Shown: piece after piece, positions 1 to 8,697 of the stretch
Layout of the letters: each line of letters begins with the position of its first letter
Position numbering within the stretch: position 1 is the stretch's first letter
Source of the DNA: Candidatus Pelagibacterales bacterium
GTDB taxonomy: Bacteria; Pseudomonadota; Alphaproteobacteria; Pelagibacterales; AG-422-B15
Assembly: GCA_029242795.1 (NCBI GenBank)
Contig: JAQWTH010000011.1
Location: 1 to 34,398, forward strand
DNA: 34,398 bases
Direction: 5' to 3'
Position numbers and translations under genes: made by a program
The notes under the pieces: model-generated
The model's database searches: none
Told to the model about the DNA's origin: nothing
The model's input: the letters and a program-made list of their open reading frames with translations, nothing else

Positions 1-2
1 TT

Positions 3-179
3 CAAAATGAAGAAATTCGTGAAGGCATAAAAGTATTTAGTGATTGGCCAACGATACCTCAACTATATGTAAAAGGTGAGTTTATTGGAGGATGTGACAT
101 TGTAAAAGAAATGTTTGAGACTGGAGAATTGTCTCAATTATTCACTGAAAAAGAAATTGCTCACACGAAAAAAGATTAA
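3..179 (+). CDS. grxD: Monothiol glutaredoxin, Grx4/GrxD type (5' end outside window)
   Basis: Only the last 58 codons are present, in frame from base 3 to TAA at 177-179. They carry the conserved C-terminal half of the monothiol glutaredoxin fold: WPTIPQLY (cis-proline TIP glutathione-binding loop), then GEFIGGCDI, the family's GG-CD glutathione-binding segment. The CGFS active site would lie outside the window. Family members bind and transfer [2Fe-2S] clusters in the cytosol and usually pair with BolA; in alphaproteobacteria bolA is often immediately upstream, which cannot be checked here. The stop codon overlaps the stop of the converging DUF2817 gene by four bases. Family assignment is firm; the symbol follows common usage. 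Confidence 0.9.
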   Translation, partial: QNEEIREGIKVFSDWPTIPQLYVKGEFIGGCDIVKEMFETGELSQLFTEKEIAHTKKD

Positions 180-1288
180 GATTTTATTAAATACGCTCTC
201 GTACCATTAAAAACTTTTAGACCTCGATCAATAATTTTAGACTGCCATATTTGATCATCAGGATTAAAAGTGCGCATCAATTTCATTCTTGACCAATGCT
301 TTAGTAAGTCTTCATCTCCTCTGAGTGAACTATTTTGTGTCCACATATTTTCAGCTCTCAAATTTTTGAATACTGTTGTTGGAGGAAATGTTCCAAACTC
401 CTGAGTTACATATATCCATTTTATATCTGAAAAATAATTAGTTATTCCACTGTGGAGATCACCTTTGATTTTATACCCAATACCTTTATCTGGATCTAAA
501 GGAGCAACATGATCTTGATAAATATTCTTCAAAATATCGTAGTCTTCTTTATTTATTGTATCTGGAATTAAAATTGTATCATATCCAGAGGGTCCTAGCC
601 CCGTATGAAGGTCAACTGCGACTGCTTCATTTACTCGAGTGATATTATTTTTTAACCAATTCATTATTAATGCAGGTCCTTTCTGCATCTCTTTTCCTCC
701 AAATTGAATACTGTCAGATCTTTGGTATTGACCTTGTGCAATCCATTGTTTTAAGTTTCTAAATCCATATTTTGCAAGAAAAAGAACTCCTTTGAGATAG
801 AAAGAAAAGTCATATTTATTTGGAATTTTAGATGGATTTAAAAAATTATTAATCCTTTCATAGCCATCTGGTTCACCGTGAAACTCAGATTTTTCATTTA
901 GAAAATTACGGTTGAGGTCAACATTATTTTCATTCACTCTTCGAAGCCATGCCATACCATATGGATTAATTATATGAATGAATATTATACAATGTGTATC
1001 AAATGGTGCTTCATTACTAATAAGGTCTAAAACTGATAACTGTATTGCTGATCCTGCAAATCCCTCTACTCCATGAATTCCAGAAGTATACAAAAACATT
1101 TTTTCAGATTTAATTGATCCAACAATAGCAATATCAATAAGAAGTTCTTCAGAAAATGGCCCACAATGATCTAAATTTAATTGTTCGTGCACAACATTAT
1201 GACCAAGTGTTTTTAAATTAGATATCTGCTCTCTAAAACGAGAGGAAGCTTCATTATAATTTTTTGAAAACCAATGCGATGAATTCAT
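176..1288 (-). CDS. DUF2817 family protein, M14 zinc carboxypeptidase-like
   Basis: This 370-residue protein resembles the DUF2817 family, distant relatives of M14 zinc carboxypeptidases. Visible landmarks are [12 protein letters not shown] near residues 69-80 (the H-x-x-E zinc pair), NNVDLNRNF around residue 120 (the substrate-binding Asn-Arg element of M14 enzymes), VDLHTGLG near 225 (third zinc histidine) and TQEFGTF near 296, where the catalytic glutamate is expected. I see no signal peptide, so a cytosolic peptidase or amidohydrolase is likely. Substrate is unknown. It starts with ATG 12 bases after the rpsD stop on the same strand, so it may be co-transcribed with rpsD. At its 3' end it overlaps the glutaredoxin stop. 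Confidence 0.8.
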   Translation of the reverse strand: MNSSHWFSKNYNEASSRFREQISNLKTLGHNVVHEQLNLDHCGPFSEELLIDIAIVGSIKSEKMFLYTSGIHGVEGFAGSAIQLSVLDLISNEAPFDTHCIIFIHIINPYGMAWLRRVNENNVDLNRNFLNEKSEFHGEPDGYERINNFLNPSKIPNKYDFSFYLKGVLFLAKYGFRNLKQWIAQGQYQRSDSIQFGGKEMQKGPALIMNWLKNNITRVNEAVAVDLHTGLGPSGYDTILIPDTINKEDYDILKNIYQDHVAPLDPDKGIGYKIKGDLHSGITNYFSDIKWIYVTQEFGTFPPTTVFKNLRAENMWTQNSSLRGDEDLLKHWSRMKLMRTFNPDDQIWQSKIIDRGLKVFNGTRAYLIKS

Positions 1289-1300
1289 TGGTTGCTGTAA

Positions 1301-1918
1301 TTACCTTGAGTAATACTCGATTACTAAATTGGGTTGCATCTCAGCAGCATAAGGTACTTCAGCAAATTGTGGAACTCGAATAAATGTCGAAGATAATTTC
1401 TTTTCATCAAGAGTTATGTATCCAGGGATATCTCTCTCTTGGTTTTTTTGAGCTTCAATAACAACAGCCATAGCTTTTGATTTATCCTTTACTTCAACTA
1501 CATCACCTTCATTTAAAAGGTAGCTAGCTATATTAACTCTTTTACCATTTACTTTAACATGACCATGATTAATAAATTGTCTCGCTGCAAAAACTGTTTG
1601 AACAAACTTAGATCTATATACAACTGTATCCAATCGTCTTTCTAATAGACCAATTAAATTTTCGCCAGAGTCTCCTTTTTGTCTTAAGGCTTCATGGTAA
1701 CAATTACGAAACTGTCTTTCATTTAGGTTTCCGTAATAACCCTTAAGCATTTGTTTTGCATGGAGTTGAACCCCATAGTCAGATAATTTTCCAGCATGCT
1801 TTTGACCATGTTGACCAGGTCTATATTTTCTAAGATTAAATGGGCTTTTTGGTCGACCCCATAGGTTAACGCTTAATCTTCGATCAATTTTATGTTTTTG
1901 TGTAATACGTTTAGACAT
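1301..1918 (-). CDS. rpsD: 30S ribosomal protein S4
   Basis: 205 residues, the normal bacterial length. S4 is a primary 16S rRNA-binding protein that nucleates assembly of the 30S body. The N-terminus [15 protein letters not shown] and the RPGQHG segment near residue 34 are typical of alphaproteobacterial S4. The S4 RNA-binding domain follows at about 93-155, with [24 protein letters not shown] and the basic C-terminus. Like many alphaproteobacterial S4 genes it stands outside the large ribosomal operon. A strong promoter-like sequence lies directly upstream and no Shine-Dalgarno motif is visible before the ATG. Very sure. Confidence 0.98.
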   Translation of the reverse strand: MSKRITQKHKIDRRLSVNLWGRPKSPFNLRKYRPGQHGQKHAGKLSDYGVQLHAKQMLKGYYGNLNERQFRNCYHEALRQKGDSGENLIGLLERRLDTVVYRSKFVQTVFAARQFINHGHVKVNGKRVNIASYLLNEGDVVEVKDKSKAMAVVIEAQKNQERDIPGYITLDEKKLSSTFIRVPQFAEVPYAAEMQPNLVIEYYSR

Positions 1919-1932
1919 AGATAATTCGAGGA

Positions 1933-1960
1933 TTTATAGTGTTTTTGGCATGATTGTCAA
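1933..1960 (-). promoter_or_regulatory. Sigma-70-type promoter for rpsD
   Basis: Reading the minus strand, a perfect TTGACA (-35, 1960-1955) is followed after a 16-base spacer by TATAAA (-10, 1938-1933). This is the best housekeeping promoter match I found in the window. Transcription would be expected to start about seven bases past the -10 box, leaving only about 8 bases before the rpsD ATG at 1918 and no ribosome binding site. Seen directly; activity and exact start are inferred. Confidence 0.65.
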
Positions 1961-1969
1961 ATGAGAAAG

Positions 1970-2707
1970 CTATATTTTTCCCGTTTTCTCATACTTGGTT
2001 AAAGCAGTAATAATACCCCTTAAAGTCTGCACTTCTCGACCACTTAAATTTGCCCTATGGAATAAATTTCTTATATTTTGCTTCATTTTATCCATTTTCT
2101 CTGTTGGCTCAAAAAAACCTCTCTCTTCTAGTTCTTGCTCTAAATGGCTAAAAAAATTTAAAAGTTCACTGTTATTAACCTCATTGTCTAGATTATTGTT
2201 AGATATATCAGTATTTTTATTTGTTGATCTAAATAAAGAGTAACAAAAAACTGTCACAGCGTGAGATAGATTTAAAGAAGAAAAATTATCATTTGTATTT
2301 ATTGTTACGCATTTTGATACAAGAGAAATATGTTCGTTTGTTAATCCAGAGGCTTCGCCACCAAAAACAATACCTATTTTCTGATTTTTAGGTTTAAGAT
2401 TTATTTCATCAATGAGTCTTTCATTAGAGACTATTTCTTTATTCATGTCTCTTCGCCTTGCTGTAAAAGCTACCGAGTAATCAATATCAGATAACGCTTC
2501 TTTTAGATCTTTATAAACTTTAGCATTGTCAATAATACTATGTGAATCAACCGAAACTGCATGTGCTTTTTCAGAAGGCCATTCTAACTTGGGACTTACG
2601 ATTCTTAAATCCTCTATTCCAAAATTAAACATTGCTCTTGAAGAAAGGCCAACATTTTCAGGAAGCTGCGTATCAACAAGGATAATCGATATATTTGACT
2701 GACTCAT
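1970..2707 (-). CDS. trmJ: tRNA (cytidine/uridine-2'-O-)-methyltransferase, TrmJ family
   Basis: 245-residue SpoU/TrmH-superfamily (SPOUT) methyltransferase. Three SpoU motifs are visible: LPENVGLSSRAM at about 16-27 (motif 1), IGIVFGGEASGLTNEH at about 111-126 (motif 2, SAM-binding knot) and SSLNLSHAVTVF at about 143-154 (motif 3). TrmJ methylates the ribose of nucleotide 32 in the anticodon loop of certain tRNAs. The C-terminal third, with RNLFHRANLSGREVQTLRG, matches the TrmJ-specific C-terminal tail rather than TrmL or TrmH. It is the last gene of the aroG-to-trmJ run, three bases after cimA. Substrate nucleotide choice cannot be read from sequence. Confidence 0.88.
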   Translation of the reverse strand: MSQSNISIILVDTQLPENVGLSSRAMFNFGIEDLRIVSPKLEWPSEKAHAVSVDSHSIIDNAKVYKDLKEALSDIDYSVAFTARRRDMNKEIVSNERLIDEINLKPKNQKIGIVFGGEASGLTNEHISLVSKCVTINTNDNFSSLNLSHAVTVFCYSLFRSTNKNTDISNNNLDNEVNNSELLNFFSHLEQELEERGFFEPTEKMDKMKQNIRNLFHRANLSGREVQTLRGIITALTKYEKTGKI

Positions 2708-2710
2708 GAA

Positions 2711-4309
2711 TTAATTTAAGGGAGCTGTGTTTTCTTTCATCAGCTTGTATTCAAAGCTGTCTAATAAAGCCCTGAAAGATGCCTCGATTATATTTTCTGA
2801 AACCCCAATTGTGTACCAACTTTTTTGATTCTTATCAGCGCATTCAATTGATACTCTCGTAATTGCATCAGTTCCAGTATTTAAAATTCTCACCTTATAA
2901 TCAATTAATGATAGGTCACTTATTACCTCTGAATAACCACTAGACTCAAAATTGTTTCTTAACGCCTTATCTAAAGCATTCACTGGTCCCACTCCTGATC
3001 CAGTCCCAATAATTTCTTCTGACCCTATTTTTAATTTCACTTCAGCACTAGACATTGTTTCGCCTTCACTACCAGAATTTTCAACTTTTACGCTAAAATT
3101 TTGTACAGAGAAAAACTCAGGTATTTCACCTAAAACTTTTTTTACAAGTAATTCAAATGATGCATCTGCACCATCGTATGAATAACCATTGAATTCTCTT
3201 TCCTTCACACGGTCTAATATTTTTTGAACGGTCTTGTCATCTTCATTAAATTTAATACCAGCAGACTTAAGTCTTGATATAATATTCGATTTACCAGCCT
3301 GCTCAGAAATAATGATTTGCCGTGAATTTCCTACTAACTCAGGTTTAATATGTTCATATGTTTTAGGATCTTTATTAACAGCTGACACGTGCAAACCACC
3401 TTTATGAGCAAAAGCTGATGAACCGACATATGGAGCAGTTCTATTTGGTACTTTATTAAGTATTTCATCTAGTAGACGAGATAATTCAGTTAGATGAGCC
3501 AATTTAGACTTTTCAACTCCCACTTCATAATGCTTCGCATATTCATCTTTCAGCATCAAAGTTGGAAGGATTGAAATTAAATTTGCATTACCACATCTTT
3601 CTCCAAGACCATTAATAGTTCCTTGAATCTGCCGAACACCTGCTCGAATTGCCGATAAGGTATTAGCTACAGCATTCCCTGTATCATTATGCGCATGAAT
3701 ACCTAAATTTTCAGATGGAATAGTCTCTTTTACGGTATTTACTATTTGCTCAATTTCATGAGGCAGTGTTCCTCCATTTGTATCACATAAAACAATCCAC
3801 CTCGCCCCTGCATCATATGCAGACTTTAAACAAGCCAACGCATAATCTAGGTTAGATTTAAAGCCATCAAAAAAATGCTCTGCATCAAAATGAACTTCAT
3901 TTGTCTGTGATGCCAGAAATTCAACTGACTGCTTTATGTTCTCTAAGTTTTCTTCATTCGATATTTCAAGAGCTACATCAACATGAAAGTCCCAAGATTT
4001 ACCAACAATACAAATAGAATCCGCACTCGTATTTGTCAGGCCAGCTAATCCCGGGTCATTTTCAGCACTTCGCCCTGATCTTTTCGTCATCCCAAAAGCA
4101 GTAAATTTTGAGGACTTGAATTTTAAATCTTCGTTAAAAAACTGAGTATCAGTACTATTTGCGCCAGGCCAACCACCTTCAATATAATCGACCCCAATCT
4201 CATCTAATTTATGTGCAAGTTGTTTCTTTTCATCAACGTTGAAATCAACACCATGCGTCTGCGCTCCATCCCTCAACGTAGTATCAAATATATATATTTT
4301 TTCTTTCAT
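2711..4309 (-). CDS. cimA: (R)-citramalate synthase
   Basis: 532 residues, typical of the long CimA/LeuA-paralogue family. It condenses pyruvate with acetyl-CoA to give (R)-citramalate, the first step of the threonine-independent isoleucine route. Evidence: DTTLRDGAQTHGVDF near residue 9 (metal and substrate Arg-Asp pair), the IHAHNDTGNA metal-binding HxH at about 203-212, and NGLGERCGNANL near 237, the HMGL-like signature. The C-terminal 150 residues form the LeuA-type regulatory domain, which in relatives binds isoleucine or leucine. 2-isopropylmalate synthase is the main alternative, but the length and TLRDGAQTHGV are citramalate-synthase-like. The start codon directly abuts the cysS stop, consistent with translational coupling. 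Confidence 0.9.
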   Translation of the reverse strand: MKEKIYIFDTTLRDGAQTHGVDFNVDEKKQLAHKLDEIGVDYIEGGWPGANSTDTQFFNEDLKFKSSKFTAFGMTKRSGRSAENDPGLAGLTNTSADSICIVGKSWDFHVDVALEISNEENLENIKQSVEFLASQTNEVHFDAEHFFDGFKSNLDYALACLKSAYDAGARWIVLCDTNGGTLPHEIEQIVNTVKETIPSENLGIHAHNDTGNAVANTLSAIRAGVRQIQGTINGLGERCGNANLISILPTLMLKDEYAKHYEVGVEKSKLAHLTELSRLLDEILNKVPNRTAPYVGSSAFAHKGGLHVSAVNKDPKTYEHIKPELVGNSRQIIISEQAGKSNIISRLKSAGIKFNEDDKTVQKILDRVKEREFNGYSYDGADASFELLVKKVLGEIPEFFSVQNFSVKVENSGSEGETMSSAEVKLKIGSEEIIGTGSGVGPVNALDKALRNNFESSGYSEVISDLSLIDYKVRILNTGTDAITRVSIECADKNQKSWYTIGVSENIIEASFRALLDSFEYKLMKENTAPLN

Positions 4310-5677
4310 TTAGTTCTTTTGTTTCCAGGATGTTTTATCATCTTTATCTTCAAGGATAATACCTAGTTCATCTAATTGACTTCTAATCTTATCGGCATCA
4401 TTATAATTTCCTTGATACCTTAATAAATTTCTTTTCTCAATTAATTCATTAATCTTAATCTCATCCAAATTATTTTCACGAACATTCCACTCCATCCATT
4501 CCTTTGGTGAGCATAACATTAAACCAAGTAGACGGGCTGAATTTAAAAATTTCTTAATACTTAGCACATCTTCTTTTGAGCAGTTCTTGAATAATTGATG
4601 AAGCTCACTGATTGCTTTTGGAGTATTTATATCATCTTTCAAAGCTGACAAAATATTTTCATCAACCATTTCTTCATCATCTTTAGAAATTTCAATATCT
4701 AAGAAAAATGAAAACCATTTGTTCAATATTTTTTTTGACTCTAACAAACTATTTTCAGTCCAGTTTAGTGGCTGTCGATAATGTGTCATCAACATCGCTA
4801 GTCTAATAACTTCACCATGATATCTATCTTTAAGTTCATTGACAGTGATGAAATTGCCCTCCGATTTTGACATTTTATTGCCTTCAAAAGTCAAAAATCC
4901 ATTATGAATCCAATAATTTGCAAATCTTTTTTCATGGCAACATTCACTTTGAGCAATTTCATTTTCATGATGTGGAAAGATTAAATCTTGACCCCCTCCA
5001 TGGATGTCAAATGTATCCCCTAAATACTTTTTACTCATAGCTGAACATTCTATGTGCCAACCAGGTCTACCTTTACCCCAAGGGCTTTCCCAGCCAGGTT
5101 CATTATCTTTTGAAGGTTTCCATAATATAAAATCAGATGATTCTTTTTTGAAATCTTCAATATCTACTCTTGCTCCAGCAATCAATTCATCAATATTTTT
5201 TCCAGATAATTTTCCATATTGATCATACTTTGATGAAGAAAATAAAACATTTCCATCAACTTCATAAGCAAAACCTTTGGCTATCAAGGCCTCAATCATT
5301 TCAACCATTTCATTGATATGGTCTGTAGCCTTTGGTTCAATTGTAGGGACTAATGCCCCAATGTAAGACGCATCTTCATGAAAATATTGTATTGTTCGAG
5401 AAGTTAATGAAGAAATATTTTCTTTATTTGAATTTGCTGCCTCTATAATCTTATCGTCAACATCAGTTATATTTCTAACGTATGTAACATGATCAACACC
5501 GTATGAATGCCGCATAATTCTAAAGAGCGTGTCAAAAACTATAACAGGCCTTGCATTTCCTATATGAGCATAATCATATACTGTAGGTCCACAAACATAC
5601 ATCCGTACATTATTTGGATCTATGGGTCTGAATTCTCTCTTAGATTTTGAGAATGTATCATAAAGATGAAGCGTCAT
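4310..5677 (-). CDS. cysS: Cysteinyl-tRNA synthetase
   Basis: 455 residues, a normal class Ia CysRS. It charges tRNA-Cys with cysteine. Visible: CGPTVYDYAHIGNAR at about 29-43, containing the first zinc cysteine and the HIGH-type motif (HIGN); WHIECSAMS near 207, with a second zinc cysteine; GGGQDLIFPHHENE near 228, with zinc His and Glu ligands; and KMSKSEGN near 268, the KMSKS loop. The C-terminal part (about 310-455) is the helical DALR-like anticodon-binding region. It starts two bases past the gltX stop and ends against the cimA start, within the minus-strand housekeeping run. Confidence 0.97.
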   Translation of the reverse strand: MTLHLYDTFSKSKREFRPIDPNNVRMYVCGPTVYDYAHIGNARPVIVFDTLFRIMRHSYGVDHVTYVRNITDVDDKIIEAANSNKENISSLTSRTIQYFHEDASYIGALVPTIEPKATDHINEMVEMIEALIAKGFAYEVDGNVLFSSSKYDQYGKLSGKNIDELIAGARVDIEDFKKESSDFILWKPSKDNEPGWESPWGKGRPGWHIECSAMSKKYLGDTFDIHGGGQDLIFPHHENEIAQSECCHEKRFANYWIHNGFLTFEGNKMSKSEGNFITVNELKDRYHGEVIRLAMLMTHYRQPLNWTENSLLESKKILNKWFSFFLDIEISKDDEEMVDENILSALKDDINTPKAISELHQLFKNCSKEDVLSIKKFLNSARLLGLMLCSPKEWMEWNVRENNLDEIKINELIEKRNLLRYQGNYNDADKIRSQLDELGIILEDKDDKTSWKQKN

Positions 5678-5679
5678 TA

Positions 5680-7008
5680 TTAAATTTTCACTCTTTCTAA
5701 TATCTTATCTCGTCCTAAAAGTTGGATTAATTTTTTCATTTCAGGTCCATGACTCATTCCAGTAAAAGCTTCTCTGAGTGGCAAAAAAAGGTCTTTTCCT
5801 TTTTTGCCAGTTTTATCTTTTATTTTTGATGTCCAATTGCTCCATGTTTCATCATTCCAGGGTTCATCTGGCATTAAATCTAGGGCAATTTTGATAAATT
5901 CTTTATCTACAGGCTCAATTGGATTTGAATTAAAAACAATATCACCCCATCCTTTGATGTCTTCAACAATATCAAGATTTCCTCTAGTCGTTTCCCAAAA
6001 ATTGCGATCAATTCGGTTATCAATTTTTTTTAAACGATCTTCAATCTCATTATAATCAAATTTTTGAATTAATTTTTTGTTTAGTGAATTTAATAGATCA
6101 ATTTCAATTCTTCCAGGGGAAGTTGATATCGTCTTGATACGAAATTCATTAATAATTTGCTGTAAACTATCTTTTAACTCTATTGAATTTGATGTTCCTA
6201 TAGTTGCTAACAAACTCAGGATCGCAAGCGGTTCAATGTGCTTGTCACGAAAACTTTCTATTGAAATTACATTATCTCTTTTTGAAAGTTTATCACCAGA
6301 TGAGGCTGTAAGTAGTGCATGATGAGCAAACGTTATCTTGTTTTGATCAAGTGAATTAATTAACTCAATTTGCACAGCTGTATTACTTGTGTGATCATCG
6401 CCTCTAATTACATTTGTTACATTAAAATCAATATCGTCCACCACAGAACTAAATGTATATAATGGAACTCCATCCTCTCGATATACAACCGGATCTGATA
6501 AACTAAGTAGATCAATATCAACTTTATCTTTAAGGATATCATCCCATTGCACTCTCTCAGAATTCATTAAAAATCTCCAGTGAGGCTTCCGACCTTCACT
6601 CTTAAAATCAGTTTTTTGTTTTTCGGTTAACTTTAATGATGATCTATCATAGACAGGCTTTCCTCCAGCTGCCATTTGAAGCTTTCTTTTTCTATCTAGT
6701 TCTTCAGGGGTTTCATAACAAGGATAAATCCTTCCTATATCAACCAGCTGATTAAATCTCTCCTTATACACATCAAATCTTGAAGATTGATTGAAAGTTT
6801 CATCATAATCTATTCCAAGCCACTCAAGATCATACTTAATCTTTGATGTAAATTCTTCTTTTGACCGTTCCAGATCTGTATCATCAATTCGCAGTATAAA
6901 TTTTCCATTATTCGTTCTTGCATAAAGCCAATTAATTAGAGCAGTTCTGATATTGCCTAGATGCAATAGGCCTGTAGGACTTGGTGCAAATCTTGTGATA
7001 GTTGACAT
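5680..7008 (-). CDS. gltX: Glutamyl-tRNA synthetase
   Basis: 442 residues, class Ic. The HIGH motif appears as GLLHLGN within RFAPSPTGLLHLGNIRTAL (about 6-24), the KMSKS motif as DKLSKRDN near 244, and the glutamate-binding IRGDDHTSNTAVQ near 192. The helical anticodon-binding domain follows from about 330. It is at the short end for GluRS. Alphaproteobacteria often carry two GltX paralogues, one able to charge tRNA-Gln for later amidation; whether this copy discriminates cannot be told here. Start choice is supported by GGGAG seven bases before the ATG, lying inside the end of nadE. Confidence 0.95.
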   Translation of the reverse strand: MSTITRFAPSPTGLLHLGNIRTALINWLYARTNNGKFILRIDDTDLERSKEEFTSKIKYDLEWLGIDYDETFNQSSRFDVYKERFNQLVDIGRIYPCYETPEELDRKRKLQMAAGGKPVYDRSSLKLTEKQKTDFKSEGRKPHWRFLMNSERVQWDDILKDKVDIDLLSLSDPVVYREDGVPLYTFSSVVDDIDFNVTNVIRGDDHTSNTAVQIELINSLDQNKITFAHHALLTASSGDKLSKRDNVISIESFRDKHIEPLAILSLLATIGTSNSIELKDSLQQIINEFRIKTISTSPGRIEIDLLNSLNKKLIQKFDYNEIEDRLKKIDNRIDRNFWETTRGNLDIVEDIKGWGDIVFNSNPIEPVDKEFIKIALDLMPDEPWNDETWSNWTSKIKDKTGKKGKDLFLPLREAFTGMSHGPEMKKLIQLLGRDKILERVKI

Positions 7009-7010
7009 GA

Positions 7011-8663
7011 TTAATCTCCCTTAGCGTCCCTAAAGCCATTAGTAATTGGATATCTTCTATCATACCCAAAATTTCTTTCTGAAATTTTTACTCCTGGGGC
7101 ACCTTGTCGACGCTTGTATTCTGAATTGTATAACATATTTTGAACTCTAATAACGATATCTTCATTGTACCCTGCACTTACAACTTCATTAACAGAACTT
7201 TCTTTTTCAACCAATAAATACAATATTTTATCCAATATATCATATGAAGGCAGAGTGTCCTTATCCATTTGATCAGGCTTTAATTCTGCTGTTGGTTCTT
7301 TTGTAATTATATTCTGAGGAATTAAATCAATTTTTTTATACAATGAAATAGATGGAATATTTTTATTTCTCCATTTGGCCAACTCATACAGATCACTTTT
7401 ATATAAATCTTTAACAACAGAAAAACCTCCACACATATCACCATAAAGAGTAGAGTAACCAACAGAAACTTCAGATTTATTTCCATTTGTCACAACCATA
7501 TGACCAAATTTATTGGAATATGCCATTAAAAGCATTCCTCTCGCTCTTGATTGAATATTCTCTTCAGTAATATCTTTTTCTTTATTTGCAAAAAGAGGTT
7601 CAAGAGTATTTTCATAAGAATTAACAATATCTTCAATTGCAATACTACTTGTTTCAATATCAAGATTCTTACCCAATTGAATTGCATCGTTGTTGCTATC
7701 ATCACTCGTGAATTTTGAAGGCATTAGAATACCTTTCACTTTGTCAGGCCCTAAAGCGTCAACTGCAACGCATACACTGAATGCACTATCAATTCCACCA
7801 GATATACCAACTACAACACCTGGAAATTTATTTTTGCTTACATAGTCCCTAAGACCTAAAATTAATGCAGAATAAACTTCATCAGAGTTATCAGACTCTT
7901 TAAGTTCACTCTCATCAATAATGATTTCATTAGATGGCGAAATTTCTATTTTTTTATACTCTTCATTGAAATGTTTTGCTTGAAATAATACTTTCTCTCG
8001 ATCAATTACAAATGAATTGCCATCAAAAACTAATTCATCCTGTCCTCCAACTTGATTTACGTAAACAAGTGGGGCTTGAATTAATTTAGAAAAATTCGAT
8101 GCCAATTGCCTTCTTTTTTTTGGCTTATCAATTTCATAAGGAGAGGCATTAAGAGATATAGCTATATCAATTTTATCTTTTGGCAATCGATGCTGAGTTT
8201 CATCAACCCATACGTCTTCACAAATGAACACTCCCAATGTTTTATCTTTTATATTGTAAATATTAAAATCCAATCCACTTTTGAAAACTCTTTTCTCATC
8301 GAATACCCCATAATTGGGTAAAGCATTTTTAAAATGCTTAAATGTTATCTCTCCATCAGACGCTATGATGGCAGCATTAAATAGTTGTTCATCTTCCCGC
8401 CAAGGCATTCCAAATAAAACCTCACAATCTTTTGATTTGGTTGAAATAGCAATCTCATTAGCTGCTCTATTAACTTCTTTTTGAAATGCTGACTTTAGCA
8501 CAAGATCTTCTGGAGGATATCCAGTCAGCATTAACTCTGAAAAAACAATTAAATCACAATCACTAAATTCAGAAATAGCATTCAAAATAAGGTTTTTGTT
8601 AGCCTGAATATCTCCAACCTTTGGGTTTGTTTGCGCGATTAATATAGATAAATTTTCTGACAT
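7011..8663 (-). CDS. nadE: Glutamine-dependent NAD+ synthetase
   Basis: 550-residue two-domain enzyme. The N-terminal nitrilase-fold glutaminase domain (about 5-245) shows a complete triad: Glu43 in FSELMLTGYPPED, Lys112 in FKNALPNYG and Cys148 in FICEDVW. The C-terminal synthetase domain begins with the PP-loop GISGGIDSAFS near 285 and continues through TNGNKSEVSVGYSTLYGD and KEPTAELKPDQMD. It converts deamido-NAD+ to NAD+ using ammonia tunnelled from glutamine. It sits between aroG (34-base gap holding a hairpin) and gltX (2-base gap). Complete with no missing key residues. Confidence 0.97.
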   Translation of the reverse strand: MSENLSILIAQTNPKVGDIQANKNLILNAISEFSDCDLIVFSELMLTGYPPEDLVLKSAFQKEVNRAANEIAISTKSKDCEVLFGMPWREDEQLFNAAIIASDGEITFKHFKNALPNYGVFDEKRVFKSGLDFNIYNIKDKTLGVFICEDVWVDETQHRLPKDKIDIAISLNASPYEIDKPKKRRQLASNFSKLIQAPLVYVNQVGGQDELVFDGNSFVIDREKVLFQAKHFNEEYKKIEISPSNEIIIDESELKESDNSDEVYSALILGLRDYVSKNKFPGVVVGISGGIDSAFSVCVAVDALGPDKVKGILMPSKFTSDDSNNDAIQLGKNLDIETSSIAIEDIVNSYENTLEPLFANKEKDITEENIQSRARGMLLMAYSNKFGHMVVTNGNKSEVSVGYSTLYGDMCGGFSVVKDLYKSDLYELAKWRNKNIPSISLYKKIDLIPQNIITKEPTAELKPDQMDKDTLPSYDILDKILYLLVEKESSVNEVVSAGYNEDIVIRVQNMLYNSEYKRRQGAPGVKISERNFGYDRRYPITNGFRDAKGD

Positions 8664-8674
8664 TGAATTGATAA

Positions 8675-8696
8675 TACAACTGATAATTCAGTTGTA
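8675..8696 (-). repeat. 9-bp inverted repeat (hairpin) between aroG and nadE
   Basis: TACAACTGA and TCAGTTGTA form a perfect 9-bp stem around a four-base loop, immediately after the aroG stop and 12 bases before the nadE start. The stem is AT-rich and is not followed by a U-tract on the minus strand, so it is a poor intrinsic terminator. It may be an intercistronic mRNA hairpin that tunes nadE translation or transcript stability. Structure is seen; role is inferred. Confidence 0.45.
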
Positions 8697-8697
8697 A

